Origin: Pseudomonadota bacterium
GTDB taxonomy: Bacteria > Myxococcota_A > Polyangia > Haliangiales > Haliangiaceae
Reading direction: 5' to 3'
DNA: 18,935 nucleotides
Assembly (NCBI GenBank): GCA_023428295.1
Contig: JAEYYV010000077.1
Coordinates: forward strand, 1 to 18,935
Below the pieces are notes generated by a model, which saw only the letters and a list, made by a program, of their open reading frames with translations, was not told where the DNA came from and did not search any database. This document shows positions 1 to 3,598 of the stretch, one piece after another. Each line of letters starts with the position of its first letter. Within the stretch, counting starts at the first letter, position 1. The position numbers were made by a program, and so were the translations under genes.

Positions 1-33
1 GAAATAGACGGGTGAGCGCGAATGCGCGAACCC

Positions 34-102
34 CGAGAACCACGAGGACACTGACGTTTGAACAGACGACGTCTGGTCAAACGAAGTGATCCTTGGGGTT
101 AG
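34..102 (+). repeat. Hairpin element, left copy of an inverted repeat pair
   Basis: This 69-nt stretch is the reverse complement of 1527-1596, differing by four substitutions and one indel. It folds into a long hairpin: a tip of CAGAC-GAC-GTCTG, then GTTTGA/TCAAAC, then CAC/GTG and GGA/TCC, closed by AACC/GGTT. The right copy is embedded in an expanded tRNA on the minus strand. This copy is on the plus strand and no plus-strand tRNA body is visible around it, although its left flank may continue outside the window. It could be a mobile hairpin, a tRNA arm, or one end of an inverting segment. Confidence 0.85.
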
Positions 103-106
103 TTCG

Positions 107-180
107 AGCGCTCGCCCGGATTCGCACCGAGGTGTTCGTGGTTTGCTGCCACGCGCCTATCTAGCTCGAGCCACGAGCGC
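107..180 (-). tRNA. tRNA-Cys(GCA)-like, A33, G55, CGA tail
   Basis: The acceptor GCGCTCG/CGAGCGC and anticodon stem CGTGG/CCACG are perfect. The loop CAGCAAA gives anticodon GCA, but position 33 is A instead of the near-universal T. The T-loop is TGCGAAT (G55) and the D-loop lacks the GG pair. The discriminator T is followed by CGA, not CCA. The fold is sound, but A33 and the missing elbow bases make normal decoding doubtful. Confidence 0.75.
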
Positions 181-185
181 ACTCG

Positions 186-254
186 TACCTTCGGGCGGAA
201 TCGCACCGCCTCTCCAAGCTTCGGAAACTCGGGTCGCGATCTACACGCGAAGGT
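186..254 (-). tRNA. tRNA-Arg(CCG)-like with shrunken D-arm, CGA tail
   Basis: The acceptor ACCTTCG/CGAAGGT is perfect. The anticodon stem CGAGT/GCTTG (two G-T wobbles) carries loop TTCCGAA, anticodon CCG. Only 14 nt remain for the D-arm, with no GG. The T-loop is TGCGATT (G55) and the T-stem GGCGG/CCGCC is perfect. Discriminator A is followed by CGA. At 69 nt it is the shortest unit, along with tRNA-Trp. Confidence 0.7.
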
Positions 255-256
255 AT

Positions 257-332
257 TGGTAGGGACCGAGGGGATTGCACCCTCCACGATCGATTTGTAA
301 GAACGACCCCACCCCTAGGTGAGCTGATCCCC
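257..332 (-). tRNA. tRNA-Val(TAC), G55 T-loop, encoded CCA
   Basis: The acceptor GGGGATC/GGTCCCT has a G1-T72 wobble. The anticodon loop is CTTACAA (TAC) with one T-T mismatch in its stem. The D-loop CCTAGGGG keeps a G run. The T-loop is TGCAATC (G55). Discriminator A and CCA are encoded. The next tRNA (Arg) starts 2 nt after the CCA. Confidence 0.8.
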
Positions 333-344
333 AATATGCAGTCG

Positions 345-417
345 CGCCCCTGAAGGGAATCGAACCCTCCTAGATCTGATAGACAATCAGCTGCCGTCAC
401 CAGACGGCCCCAGGGAC
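345..417 (-). tRNA. tRNA-Asp(GTC), CGA tail
   Basis: The acceptor GTCCCTG/CAGGGGC has one wobble. The D-stem GCCG/CGGC carries loop TCTGGTGA, which has the normal GG. The anticodon loop TTGTCTA gives GTC. The T-loop TTCGATT is canonical. Discriminator G, an Asp identity base, is followed by CGA rather than CCA. Confidence 0.85.
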
Positions 418-430
418 ATAGATAGTTTCG

Positions 431-501
431 TGGACCTGCAGGGAGTCGAACCCTGATCTCTGCGGTGCAAGCGCAGCGTCTTCCCATTGGACGACAAGGC
501 C
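431..501 (-). tRNA. tRNA-Ala(TGC), CGA tail
   Basis: The anticodon stem CTGCG/CGCAG is perfect with loop CTTGCAC (TGC). The T-loop TTCGACT is canonical and the D-loop contains GGG. The acceptor GGCCTTG/CAGGTCC has a C3-T70 mismatch exactly where alanyl-tRNA synthetases expect G3-U70, so charging by a standard AlaRS is questionable. Discriminator A is followed by CGA. Confidence 0.8.
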
Positions 502-527
502 ATGATTCTCGAGCGAGAGCTCGAGAG

Positions 528-604
528 TGGAAGGGGACGATCGATTCGAACGATCAACCTCGTGCGTTCAGAGCGCAGTGTTCTGCCGATTGAACTAGTC
601 CCCC
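528..604 (-). tRNA. tRNA-Gln(CTG), encoded CCA
   Basis: The acceptor GGGGGAC/GTCCCCT has a G1-T72 wobble. The D-stem GTTC/GAAC has loop AATCGGCA. The anticodon loop is CTCTGAA (CTG) and the T-loop TTCGAAT is canonical. Discriminator T and CCA are encoded. It is the first tRNA downstream of the HNH gene. The fold is canonical throughout apart from a C27-C43 mismatch. Confidence 0.85.
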
Positions 605-640
605 AAAGAGAGAGTCGATGACGATGAGAGGTAGGTGACG

Positions 641-679
641 CGCGACGGCCGCACGATTGCCGCCGGAACGGCCGTCGCG
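641..679 (-). terminator. Perfect 11-bp hairpin after the HNH gene
   Basis: A perfect inverted repeat, CGCGACGGCCG against CGGCCGTCGCG with a 17-nt loop, lies 18 nt past the stop codon of the HNH gene and 37 nt before tRNA-Gln. No T-run follows it on the minus strand, so it may be a processing or stability element rather than an intrinsic terminator. The array evidently continues beyond it. Confidence 0.45.
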
Positions 680-696
680 ATCACGGTTGTCTTCAC

Positions 697-1257
697 TCAG
701 ACGATCTCGGTGCCCTCGTCGTGCTCGATCTCGCCTGCCCAGTACACGTAGTCACGCCACGCGTCCGGGACCGACTTCGTGCTCACGCGGATCTGGACCG
801 CGGGGATCCAGGCCGGGCGGACCGGCGTCGTGCGGAGCAGCATCTTCGCTTCTGCGGGCGTGCGGTTCGCCTTGCGAGCGTTGCACGCGTAGCAGCACGA
901 AACGATGTTCTCCCACGACGTCTTGCCGCCACGCGACCGCGGAACGACGTGGTCGTACGTGAGCTTGTCGATCGTGCACTTGATGCCGCAGTACTGGCAC
1001 CGGTAGTGGTCACGCGCGTAGATGTTCACGCGCGAGAACTTCACCGGCTTCGCATGGCGGCGAAACGCCTTGCGCAGGCGCACGACGGCCGGGACCTTGA
1101 GAAACAGCGATGCCGCGCGGACATCGGCGTCGTACTCCTCGACAACCTCTACCTTGTCGAGAGTCACCAGCGTCATCGCGCGCTGCCACGAGATGACCTT
1201 GATAGGCTCGTACCCCTGCGAGAGCAGGAGCGTCCGAGTAGTGTCAACATGCTGCAT
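697..1257 (-). CDS. HNH endonuclease inside the tRNA array
   Basis: The 186-aa protein is a small HNH nuclease of the widespread McrA-like family. The N-terminal part (about 10-60, including VISWQRAMTL) is the conserved domain of the free-standing bacterial HNH family. A zinc-binding CQYC (87-90) is followed by the core YDHVVPRSRGG (His103), Asn117 in SWEN, and the second pair CYAC (122-125) with CNARKANRTP, so the nuclease centre looks intact. The ATG at 1257 is chosen because AGGAG sits 8 nt upstream; the longer open frame runs into tRNA-Leu. It lies between tRNA-Leu and tRNA-Gln on the same strand, so co-transcription is likely. HNH nucleases of this type are often passengers or homing factors of phages and tRNA arrays. 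DNA is the usual substrate; a tRNA target is not excluded. Its location, not its sequence, is what is unusual. Confidence 0.9.
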   Translation of the reverse strand: MQHVDTTRTLLLSQGYEPIKVISWQRAMTLVTLDKVEVVEEYDADVRAASLFLKVPAVVRLRKAFRRHAKPVKFSRVNIYARDHYRCQYCGIKCTIDKLTYDHVVPRSRGGKTSWENIVSCCYACNARKANRTPAEAKMLLRTTPVRPAWIPAVQIRVSTKSVPDAWRDYVYWAGEIEHDEGTEIV

Positions 1258-1324
1258 ACAACACGCTCCTGGTTGCGGCCCACGGGATTGCGGGCGAGTT
1301 TGATCGGCCAGCGAGGCCGAGTCG

Positions 1325-1397
1325 TACCGTCGAGAGGATTCGAACCTCCAACACATGGCTTCTGAGACCACTGACTCTTCCGTTGGTCTACGACGGC
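1325..1397 (-). tRNA. tRNA-Leu(CAG)-like without long variable arm, CGA tail
   Basis: The acceptor GCCGTCG/CGACGGT has a G1-T72 wobble. The anticodon stem GTGGT/GCCAT has loop CTCAGAA, anticodon CAG. The T-loop TTCGAAT is canonical and the D-loop contains GG. Bacterial tRNA-Leu is normally class II with a long variable arm; here the variable region is only 5 nt (GTGTT). Discriminator A is followed by CGA. The HNH start codon is 68 nt downstream. Confidence 0.8.
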
Positions 1398-1410
1398 AAA
1401 CGAGCAGACT

Positions 1411-1485
1411 TGGTCGCGGAGGTCGGAGTCGCACCGACGTGGCCTGGCGTATGAAACCTGGCTGAGAACTCGCACTCTCCCCGCA
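1411..1485 (-). tRNA. tRNA-Met(CAT)-like, G55, encoded CCA
   Basis: The acceptor TGCGGGG/CTCCGCG has wobbles at 1-72 and 6-67. The anticodon stem CAGGT/GCCAG has an A-A mismatch, with loop TTCATAC (CAT). The T-stem GTCGG/CCGAC is perfect and the T-loop TGCGACT carries G55. The D-arm is irregular and lacks GG. Discriminator A and CCA are encoded. It could be Met or, if C34 is lysidinylated, Ile2. Confidence 0.7.
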
Positions 1486-1496
1486 TCACGGATGGG

Positions 1497-1635
1497 TGCC
1501 GCCGGCCGGATTCGAACCGGCACTACCTAACCAAAAGGATCACCTCGTTTGACCAGACGTCGTCTGTTCAAACTTCAGTGTTCCTCGTGGTTCTCGCTTC
1601 TCGAACTAGAGACTCTGCCGTTGGTCTACGGCGGC
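1497..1635 (-). tRNA. Expanded tRNA carrying a 70-nt hairpin element
   Basis: The outer parts are a clean tRNA. The acceptor GCCGCCG/CGGCGGC is perfect, the D-arm is GACC...AGTC with GG, the T-stem GCCGG/CCGGC is perfect, and the T-loop TTCGAAT is canonical. Discriminator A is followed by CCC. The middle is enlarged by about 66 nt. Reading 1: the anticodon stem is CTAGT/GTTAG and the element interrupts the anticodon loop, like an intron. Reading 2: the anticodon arm is CTAGT-TCGAGAA-GCGAG (anticodon GAG, Leu, with C33) and the element is a giant variable arm closed by AACCA/TGGTT. I favour reading 2 slightly because Leu tRNAs have long variable arms. The insert recurs inverted at 34-102. Confidence 0.75.
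1527..1596 (-). repeat. Hairpin element, right copy, inside the expanded tRNA
   Basis: This 70-nt element matches the plus-strand copy at 34-102. Its nested stems are AACCA/TGGTT, GGA-CAC against GTG-TCC with an A-A mismatch, GTTTGA/TCAAAC and CAGAC/GTCTG with a GAC tip. In this copy it sits wholly within a tRNA, between the anticodon region and the T-arm. Together the copies form inverted repeats around the HNH gene and eight tRNAs. Confidence 0.85.
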
Positions 1636-1647
1636 ATTTCCGTCGGG

Positions 1648-1733
1648 TGGGAATGCTGGGACTTGCACCCAGTTGCTCCTGAGGAGCCGCTGCTTTACAG
1701 GCAGGGCCGGTGATCTCTACCGTCAACATTCCC
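1648..1733 (-). tRNA. tRNA-Tyr(GTA), class II, G55
   Basis: The acceptor GGGAATG/CATTCCC is perfect. The loop CTGTAAA gives GTA. A class II variable arm, GCTCC-TCA-GGAGC, fits bacterial Tyr. The T-stem CTGGG/CCCAG is perfect and the T-loop TGCAAGT carries G55. The D-stem CGGT/ACCG has loop AGAGATC without GG. Discriminator A is followed by CCC. Confidence 0.85.
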
Positions 1734-1769
1734 GACTTCATCATCGGAGGATCCGGGTGTCCCCGGAGG

Positions 1770-1846
1770 TGGGGTGATCGACCGGACTTGCACCGGCTTG
1801 AACATGGGCCACATCCATGTGCCTCGACTACTTCGGCCTCGATCAC
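1770..1846 (-). tRNA. tRNA-His(GTG)-like, G55, encoded CCA
   Basis: The acceptor GTGATCG/CGATCAC and anticodon stem CATGG/CCATG are perfect, with loop ATGTGGC (GTG). The discriminator is C73, the His identity base, but the base before position 1 is T, so the usual G-1 is not encoded. The T-loop TGCAAGT has G55 and the D-loop lacks GG. CCA is encoded. Confidence 0.8.
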
Positions 1847-1848
1847 AG

Positions 1849-1920
1849 TCCGTCTGGATGGATTCGCACCACCAACCGTTCGCCTATCAAGCGACTACTC
1901 TGCTGTTGAGTTACAGACGG
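1849..1920 (-). tRNA. tRNA-Ile(GAT)-like, G55
   Basis: The acceptor CCGTCTG/CAGACGG and D-stem ACTC/GAGT are perfect. The anticodon loop TTGATAG gives GAT. The T-loop TGCGAAT has G55 and the D-loop AACAGCA lacks GG. Only 2 nt separate its discriminator A from the 5' end of tRNA-His, so no CCA can be encoded. Confidence 0.8.
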
Positions 1921-1932
1921 GAATTGCCGGGC

Positions 1933-2037
1933 GCTCTCTGCGTGGATTTGAACCACTCGGCTCGCGCCTTTACCAGATAACCATCACGCGATCGGCTCGA
2001 CGAGCGAGCGAGGAAGTTGCACGACGGAAACAGAGAA
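1933..2037 (-). tRNA. Expanded tRNA-like RNA, anticodon not assigned
   Basis: A canonical T-arm (GTGG-TTCAAAT-CCAC core) and acceptor TTCTCTG/CAGAGAG define the ends. The end pairing continues to 10 bp as GCGTTCTCTG/CAGAGAGCGC. The 105-nt body is too long for a class I tRNA. It contains stems GCTCG/CGAGC, TCGCG/CGCGA and a GNRA hairpin GGC-GCGA-GCC just before the T-arm. I could not place a standard D-arm or anticodon loop. It may be a decayed tRNA or a tRNA-mimicking partner RNA. Confidence 0.5.
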
Positions 2038-2061
2038 CGCTCGGCAGGGGAGATAGATGCA

Positions 2062-2193
2062 TAGACCGAGTTGGATTCGAACCAACGACCCACAAATTTG
2101 CAATTTGATAACCGTCCACCGGCGGCCCGTTGCCGGACGAGAAATGGAGACGGCTTGGCTTGCGCCAACGCTCTCCCACTGAGCTACCGATCT
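2062..2193 (-). tRNA. tRNA-Cys(GCA)-like with a 60-nt insert before the anticodon arm
   Basis: The acceptor AGATCGG/TCGGTCT is extended by four more pairs (GCAT/ATGC) to an 11-bp end stem (2187-2197 with 2059-2069). The D-arm GCTC-AGTGGGA-GAGC, anticodon arm TCAAA-TTGCAAA-TTTGT (GCA) and T-arm GTTGG-TTCGAAT-CCAAC are canonical. Between D-arm and anticodon arm lie 60 extra nt (2109-2168): a hairpin TTGGC-GCAA-GCCAA and a longer arm capped by GTCCG-GCAA-CGGGC. A second GCA anticodon besides 107-180 makes a decoding role redundant. A Y-RNA-like role with the Ro protein is inference. Confidence 0.65.
2112..2153 (-). repeat. GNRA-capped arm, copy A
   Basis: Stems in order are CCGT/ACGG, CCA/TGG and GTCCG-GCAA-CGGGC, with a conserved CGCCG strand opposite TTTCTC. 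The homologous arm at 2226-2267 keeps the same helices with changed bases. Confidence 0.75.
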
Positions 2194-2198
2194 ATGCG

Positions 2199-2296
2199 CG
2201 CATCGATCTGGAGTCGAACCGATTACCCTCCATCGGCGGCCCGTTACCGGGCGAATGGTGACAGAGGAAAATTGCTCCCAAATGAGCTGTCGATGC
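2199..2296 (-). tRNA. tRNA-like RNA without anticodon arm, GNRA-capped arm instead
   Basis: The acceptor GCATCGA/TCGATGC is perfect, the D-arm is GCTC-ATTTGG-GAGC, and the T-loop is TTCGACT on a weak T-stem. There is no credible anticodon stem-loop. The region between D- and T-arms is one long arm: CCT/AGG, CCAT/ATGG, then GCCCG-GTAA-CGGGC. That is an acceptor-D-T body with a replaced anticodon arm, the general plan of bacterial tRNA-mimicking Y RNAs (YrlA type). It abuts the unit at 2062-2193 and its 5' end touches tRNA-Pro(CGG). Confidence 0.6.
2226..2267 (-). repeat. GNRA-capped arm, copy B
   Basis: Same architecture as 2112-2153. The T-G pair in the GNRA stem becomes C-G and the tetraloop GCAA becomes GTAA. 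The CCAT/ATGG helix gains a pair, and the strand CGCCG is retained. These paired changes support a conserved RNA fold. Confidence 0.75.
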
Positions 2297-2297
2297 G

Positions 2298-2371
2298 TCG
2301 GGGTGAGTGGACTTGAACCACCGGCCTCTCGGTCCCGAACCGAGCGCTCTGCCAATCTGAGCTACACCCCG
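2298..2371 (-). tRNA. tRNA-Pro(CGG)
   Basis: A fully canonical tRNA: acceptor CGGGGTG/CACCCCG, D-arm GCTC-AGATTGGCA-GAGC, anticodon arm CTCGG-TTCGGGA-CCGAG (CGG), T-stem GGTGG/CCACT with loop TTCAAGT, discriminator A. No CCA; the next unit begins 2 nt downstream. Confidence 0.9.
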
Positions 2372-2381
2372 GAGAAAGAAG

Positions 2382-2450
2382 CACGCCGCCTGGGAATTGA
2401 ACCCAGCACGATCGGATTTGGAGTTCGATCTGGTCGCCAGACCTCGACGT
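2382..2450 (-). tRNA. tRNA-Trp(CCA), short D-loop
   Basis: The acceptor ACGTCGA/GCGGCGT has one mismatch at 7-66. The D-stem TCTG/CAGA has only a 5-nt loop (GCGAC). The anticodon loop CTCCAAA gives CCA, and discriminator G is the Trp identity base. The T-stem CTGGG/CCCAG is perfect with loop TTCAATT. No CCA tail is encoded. Confidence 0.75.
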
Positions 2451-2459
2451 AGAACAACC

Positions 2460-2533
2460 TGGTGCCGCCGGGAGGATTCGAACCTCCACCATCGATCTTC
2501 GCAGAATCGTGTCGCGTTCCTCGCAACGACGGC
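2460..2533 (-). tRNA. tRNA-Arg(GCG), encoded CCA
   Basis: The acceptor GCCGTCG/CGGCGGC is paired, and the anticodon stem CGATT/GATCG has loop CTGCGAA (GCG). The T-stem GGAGG/CCTCC is perfect with loop TTCGAAT. Discriminator A and CCA are encoded. Bacteria normally read CGN with an A34 (inosine) tRNA-Arg(ACG); a G34 form is unusual. The D-arm is compact (GCG/CGC). Confidence 0.75.
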
Positions 2534-2568
2534 ATGAACGGAAACCTGCAACGCTATGGACAAAGAGC

Positions 2569-2606
2569 GGAGCTCCGACGAATTAAGGGTTCGGTAATGG
2601 AGCTCC
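2569..2606 (-). other. Long hairpin with tRNA-anticodon-like tip
   Basis: In the only sizeable tRNA-free gap here (2534-2621), two GGAGCTCC octamers pair around an inner stem CGAA/TTCG with the 7-nt loop CCCTTAA. The tip resembles an anticodon arm (CTT with C33), but no T-arm or acceptor could be found, so it is not called a tRNA. It may be a decayed tRNA or a processing hairpin. Confidence 0.5.
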
Positions 2607-2621
2607 AACGGCCCACAACGA

Positions 2622-2696
2622 TGGTCGGGATGACAGGAATCGCACCTGCGGCCTCGTGTTCCCCGAACACGCGCTCCTCTCCTGAGCTACATCCCG
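2622..2696 (-). tRNA. tRNA-Pro(GGG)-like, C33, G55, encoded CCA
   Basis: The acceptor CGGGATG/CATCCCG, D-stem GCTC/GAGC and anticodon stem CGTGT/ACACG are perfect. The loop is TCGGGGA: anticodon GGG with C at position 33. The T-loop TGCGATT has G55. Discriminator A and CCA are encoded. Confidence 0.8.
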
Positions 2697-2707
2697 AGCA
2701 GAAACGG

Positions 2708-2789
2708 CGGAAGGTATAGGAATCGAACCCGGCCCCTCGGGGCTGACCTGTACTCGAGACAGGCGTGGCGCCTCGCCACCGTACCTTCC
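2708..2789 (-). tRNA. tRNA-Ser(CGA), class II
   Basis: The acceptor GGAAGGT/ACCTTCC and anticodon stem CCTGT/ACAGG are perfect, with loop CTCGAGT (CGA). The variable arm is GCCCC-GAG-GGGC. The D-arm is a 6-bp stem GTGGCG/CGCCAC with a tiny AGG loop. Only two or three T-stem pairs form around TTCGATT. Discriminator G suits Ser. No CCA tail. Confidence 0.8.
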
Positions 2790-2816
2790 ATAAAATGTGA
2801 GCAACGCTCGCGTTCG

Positions 2817-2899
2817 CGGATGGAGTAGGAATCGAACCCGGCCCTTGCGGGCATCGCGGACTAGCAGACCGGCCTGGCGCCAACGCCAGCTCTCCATCC
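2817..2899 (-). tRNA. tRNA-Ser(GCT), class II, CGA tail
   Basis: The acceptor GGATGGA/TCCATCC is perfect. The loop CTGCTAG gives GCT on a three-pair anticodon stem core. The variable arm GCCC-GCAA-GGGC is GNRA-capped. The D-arm is CTGGCG-TTGG-CGCCAG, as elongated as in the other Ser tRNA. The T-stem is again weak around TTCGATT. Discriminator G is followed by CGA. Confidence 0.8.
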
Positions 2900-2904
2900 A
2901 ATCG

Positions 2905-2975
2905 TCGCAGCTGAGGGGATCGAACCCTCGCGTCCGCGGATATGAACCGCGACGGTGAACCCTGCACGAGCTGCG
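2905..2975 (-). tRNA. tRNA-Met(CAT), CGA tail
   Basis: The acceptor CGCAGCT/AGCTGCG, anticodon stem CGCGG/CCGCG and T-stem GAGGG/CCCTC are all perfect. The loop TTCATAT gives CAT and the T-loop TTCGATC is canonical. The D-stem has 3 bp (GTG/CAC) with loop CAGGGTT. Discriminator A is followed by CGA. C1-G72 pairs, so it is not a typical initiator. Confidence 0.8.
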
Positions 2976-3004
2976 TTGCGTACGCGCGGCGGCGCAAAAC
3001 GATC

Positions 3005-3079
3005 TGGTATCCGCGGCGGGAATTGCACCCGCGTTCTGCCGTTTGAAAAACGGAAGTCCTTCTACTGGACGACACGGAC
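3005..3079 (-). tRNA. tRNA-Glu(TTC), G55, encoded CCA
   Basis: The acceptor GTCCGTG/CGCGGAT has wobbles at 1-72 and 6-67. The D-stem GTCC/GGAC has loop AGTAGAA without GG. The anticodon loop TTTTCAA gives TTC. The T-stem GCGGG/CCCGC is perfect and the T-loop TGCAATT has G55. CCA is encoded. Confidence 0.85.
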
Positions 3080-3093
3080 ATGACAGCGCGTCA

Positions 3094-3167
3094 TGGAATC
3101 GGTGACGGGACTTGCACCCGCATTCTCGGTTCGAGAGACCGCACTCCTACTGTTGGAGGACACCGAC
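3094..3167 (-). tRNA. tRNA-Glu(CTC), G55, encoded CCA
   Basis: A close relative of the neighbouring tRNA-Glu(TTC). The acceptor GTCGGTG/CACCGAT has G1-T72, the D-arm is CTCC-AACAGTA-GGAG without GG, and loop CTCTCGA gives CTC. The T-loop TGCAAGT has G55. Discriminator T and CCA are encoded. The pair probably arose by tandem duplication. Confidence 0.85.
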
Positions 3168-3436
3168 ACGGATCGAAGAAGCTGCAGACGAAGAGTTGGA
3201 AGTCGAAGTGGTCATGCACGTAGTGCAGAGGACCGCCGCCCTTACCGCTCCACTCGCCTCGCGACGAACAGGTGACGGCAGCGAGCACGCGTGGGGCTCC
3301 AGCCGAAGCCGGGTCCGCCGACGATCTCTCGTCGACGAAGGAGCGTTGCGCTATCGCCGCACCGGTTACCCGGTGGTAGCTACATTTTGGCCGTTTAGTT
3401 ACGGTAATCGACTTCCGTCGGCCCACAGAACCTTCG
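3168..3436 (-). other. Structured non-coding gap downstream of tRNA-Asn
   Basis: No tRNA or convincing reading frame was found in these 269 nt. On the minus strand a 7-bp stem GCCGACG/CGTCGGC (3416-3422 with 3317-3323) closes a 106-nt domain. That domain contains a perfect GNRA hairpin CACCGG-GTAA-CCGGTG (3360-3375) and a hairpin CCGT-AACTAA-ACGG. Further left there is TGCAC-TAC-GTGCA. A small structured RNA near the Ro gene would fit a Y-RNA-like partner, but this is inference. Confidence 0.4.
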
Positions 3437-3509
3437 CGGGAACGGCTGGAGTTGCACCAGCTACCATTCGGTTAACAACCGACCGCTCATCTCGTTGAGC
3501 TTCGCTCCC
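3437..3509 (-). tRNA. tRNA-Asn(GTT), G55, CGA tail
   Basis: The acceptor GGGAGCG/CGTTCCC has one wobble. The D-arm is GCTC-AACGAGAT-GAGC without GG. The anticodon arm is GTCGG-TTGTTAA-CCGAA (GTT). The T-stem GCTGG/CCAGC is perfect and the T-loop TGCAACT has G55. Discriminator G suits Asn and is followed by CGA. It is the first unit after the Ro gene stop codon. Confidence 0.85.
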
Positions 3510-3598
3510 AAATGCCGGCGACGAATCTTTCGACTCGCCACCAGCAGCTGTCGCAGGGGCCGCGCCTTCACTCGAGCGTCGCAGTGGTGATCAATCCA

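Noticed and set aside
1532..1604. Group I or group II intron in the tRNA
   Set aside because: The inserted segment is only about 66 nt, far too short for a catalytic intron core, and no P3/P7 or domain V-like motif is visible.
107..3167. CRISPR array
   Set aside because: The recurring motif is the tRNA T-arm at tRNA spacing, with clear acceptor pairing around it, not a uniform repeat-spacer pattern.
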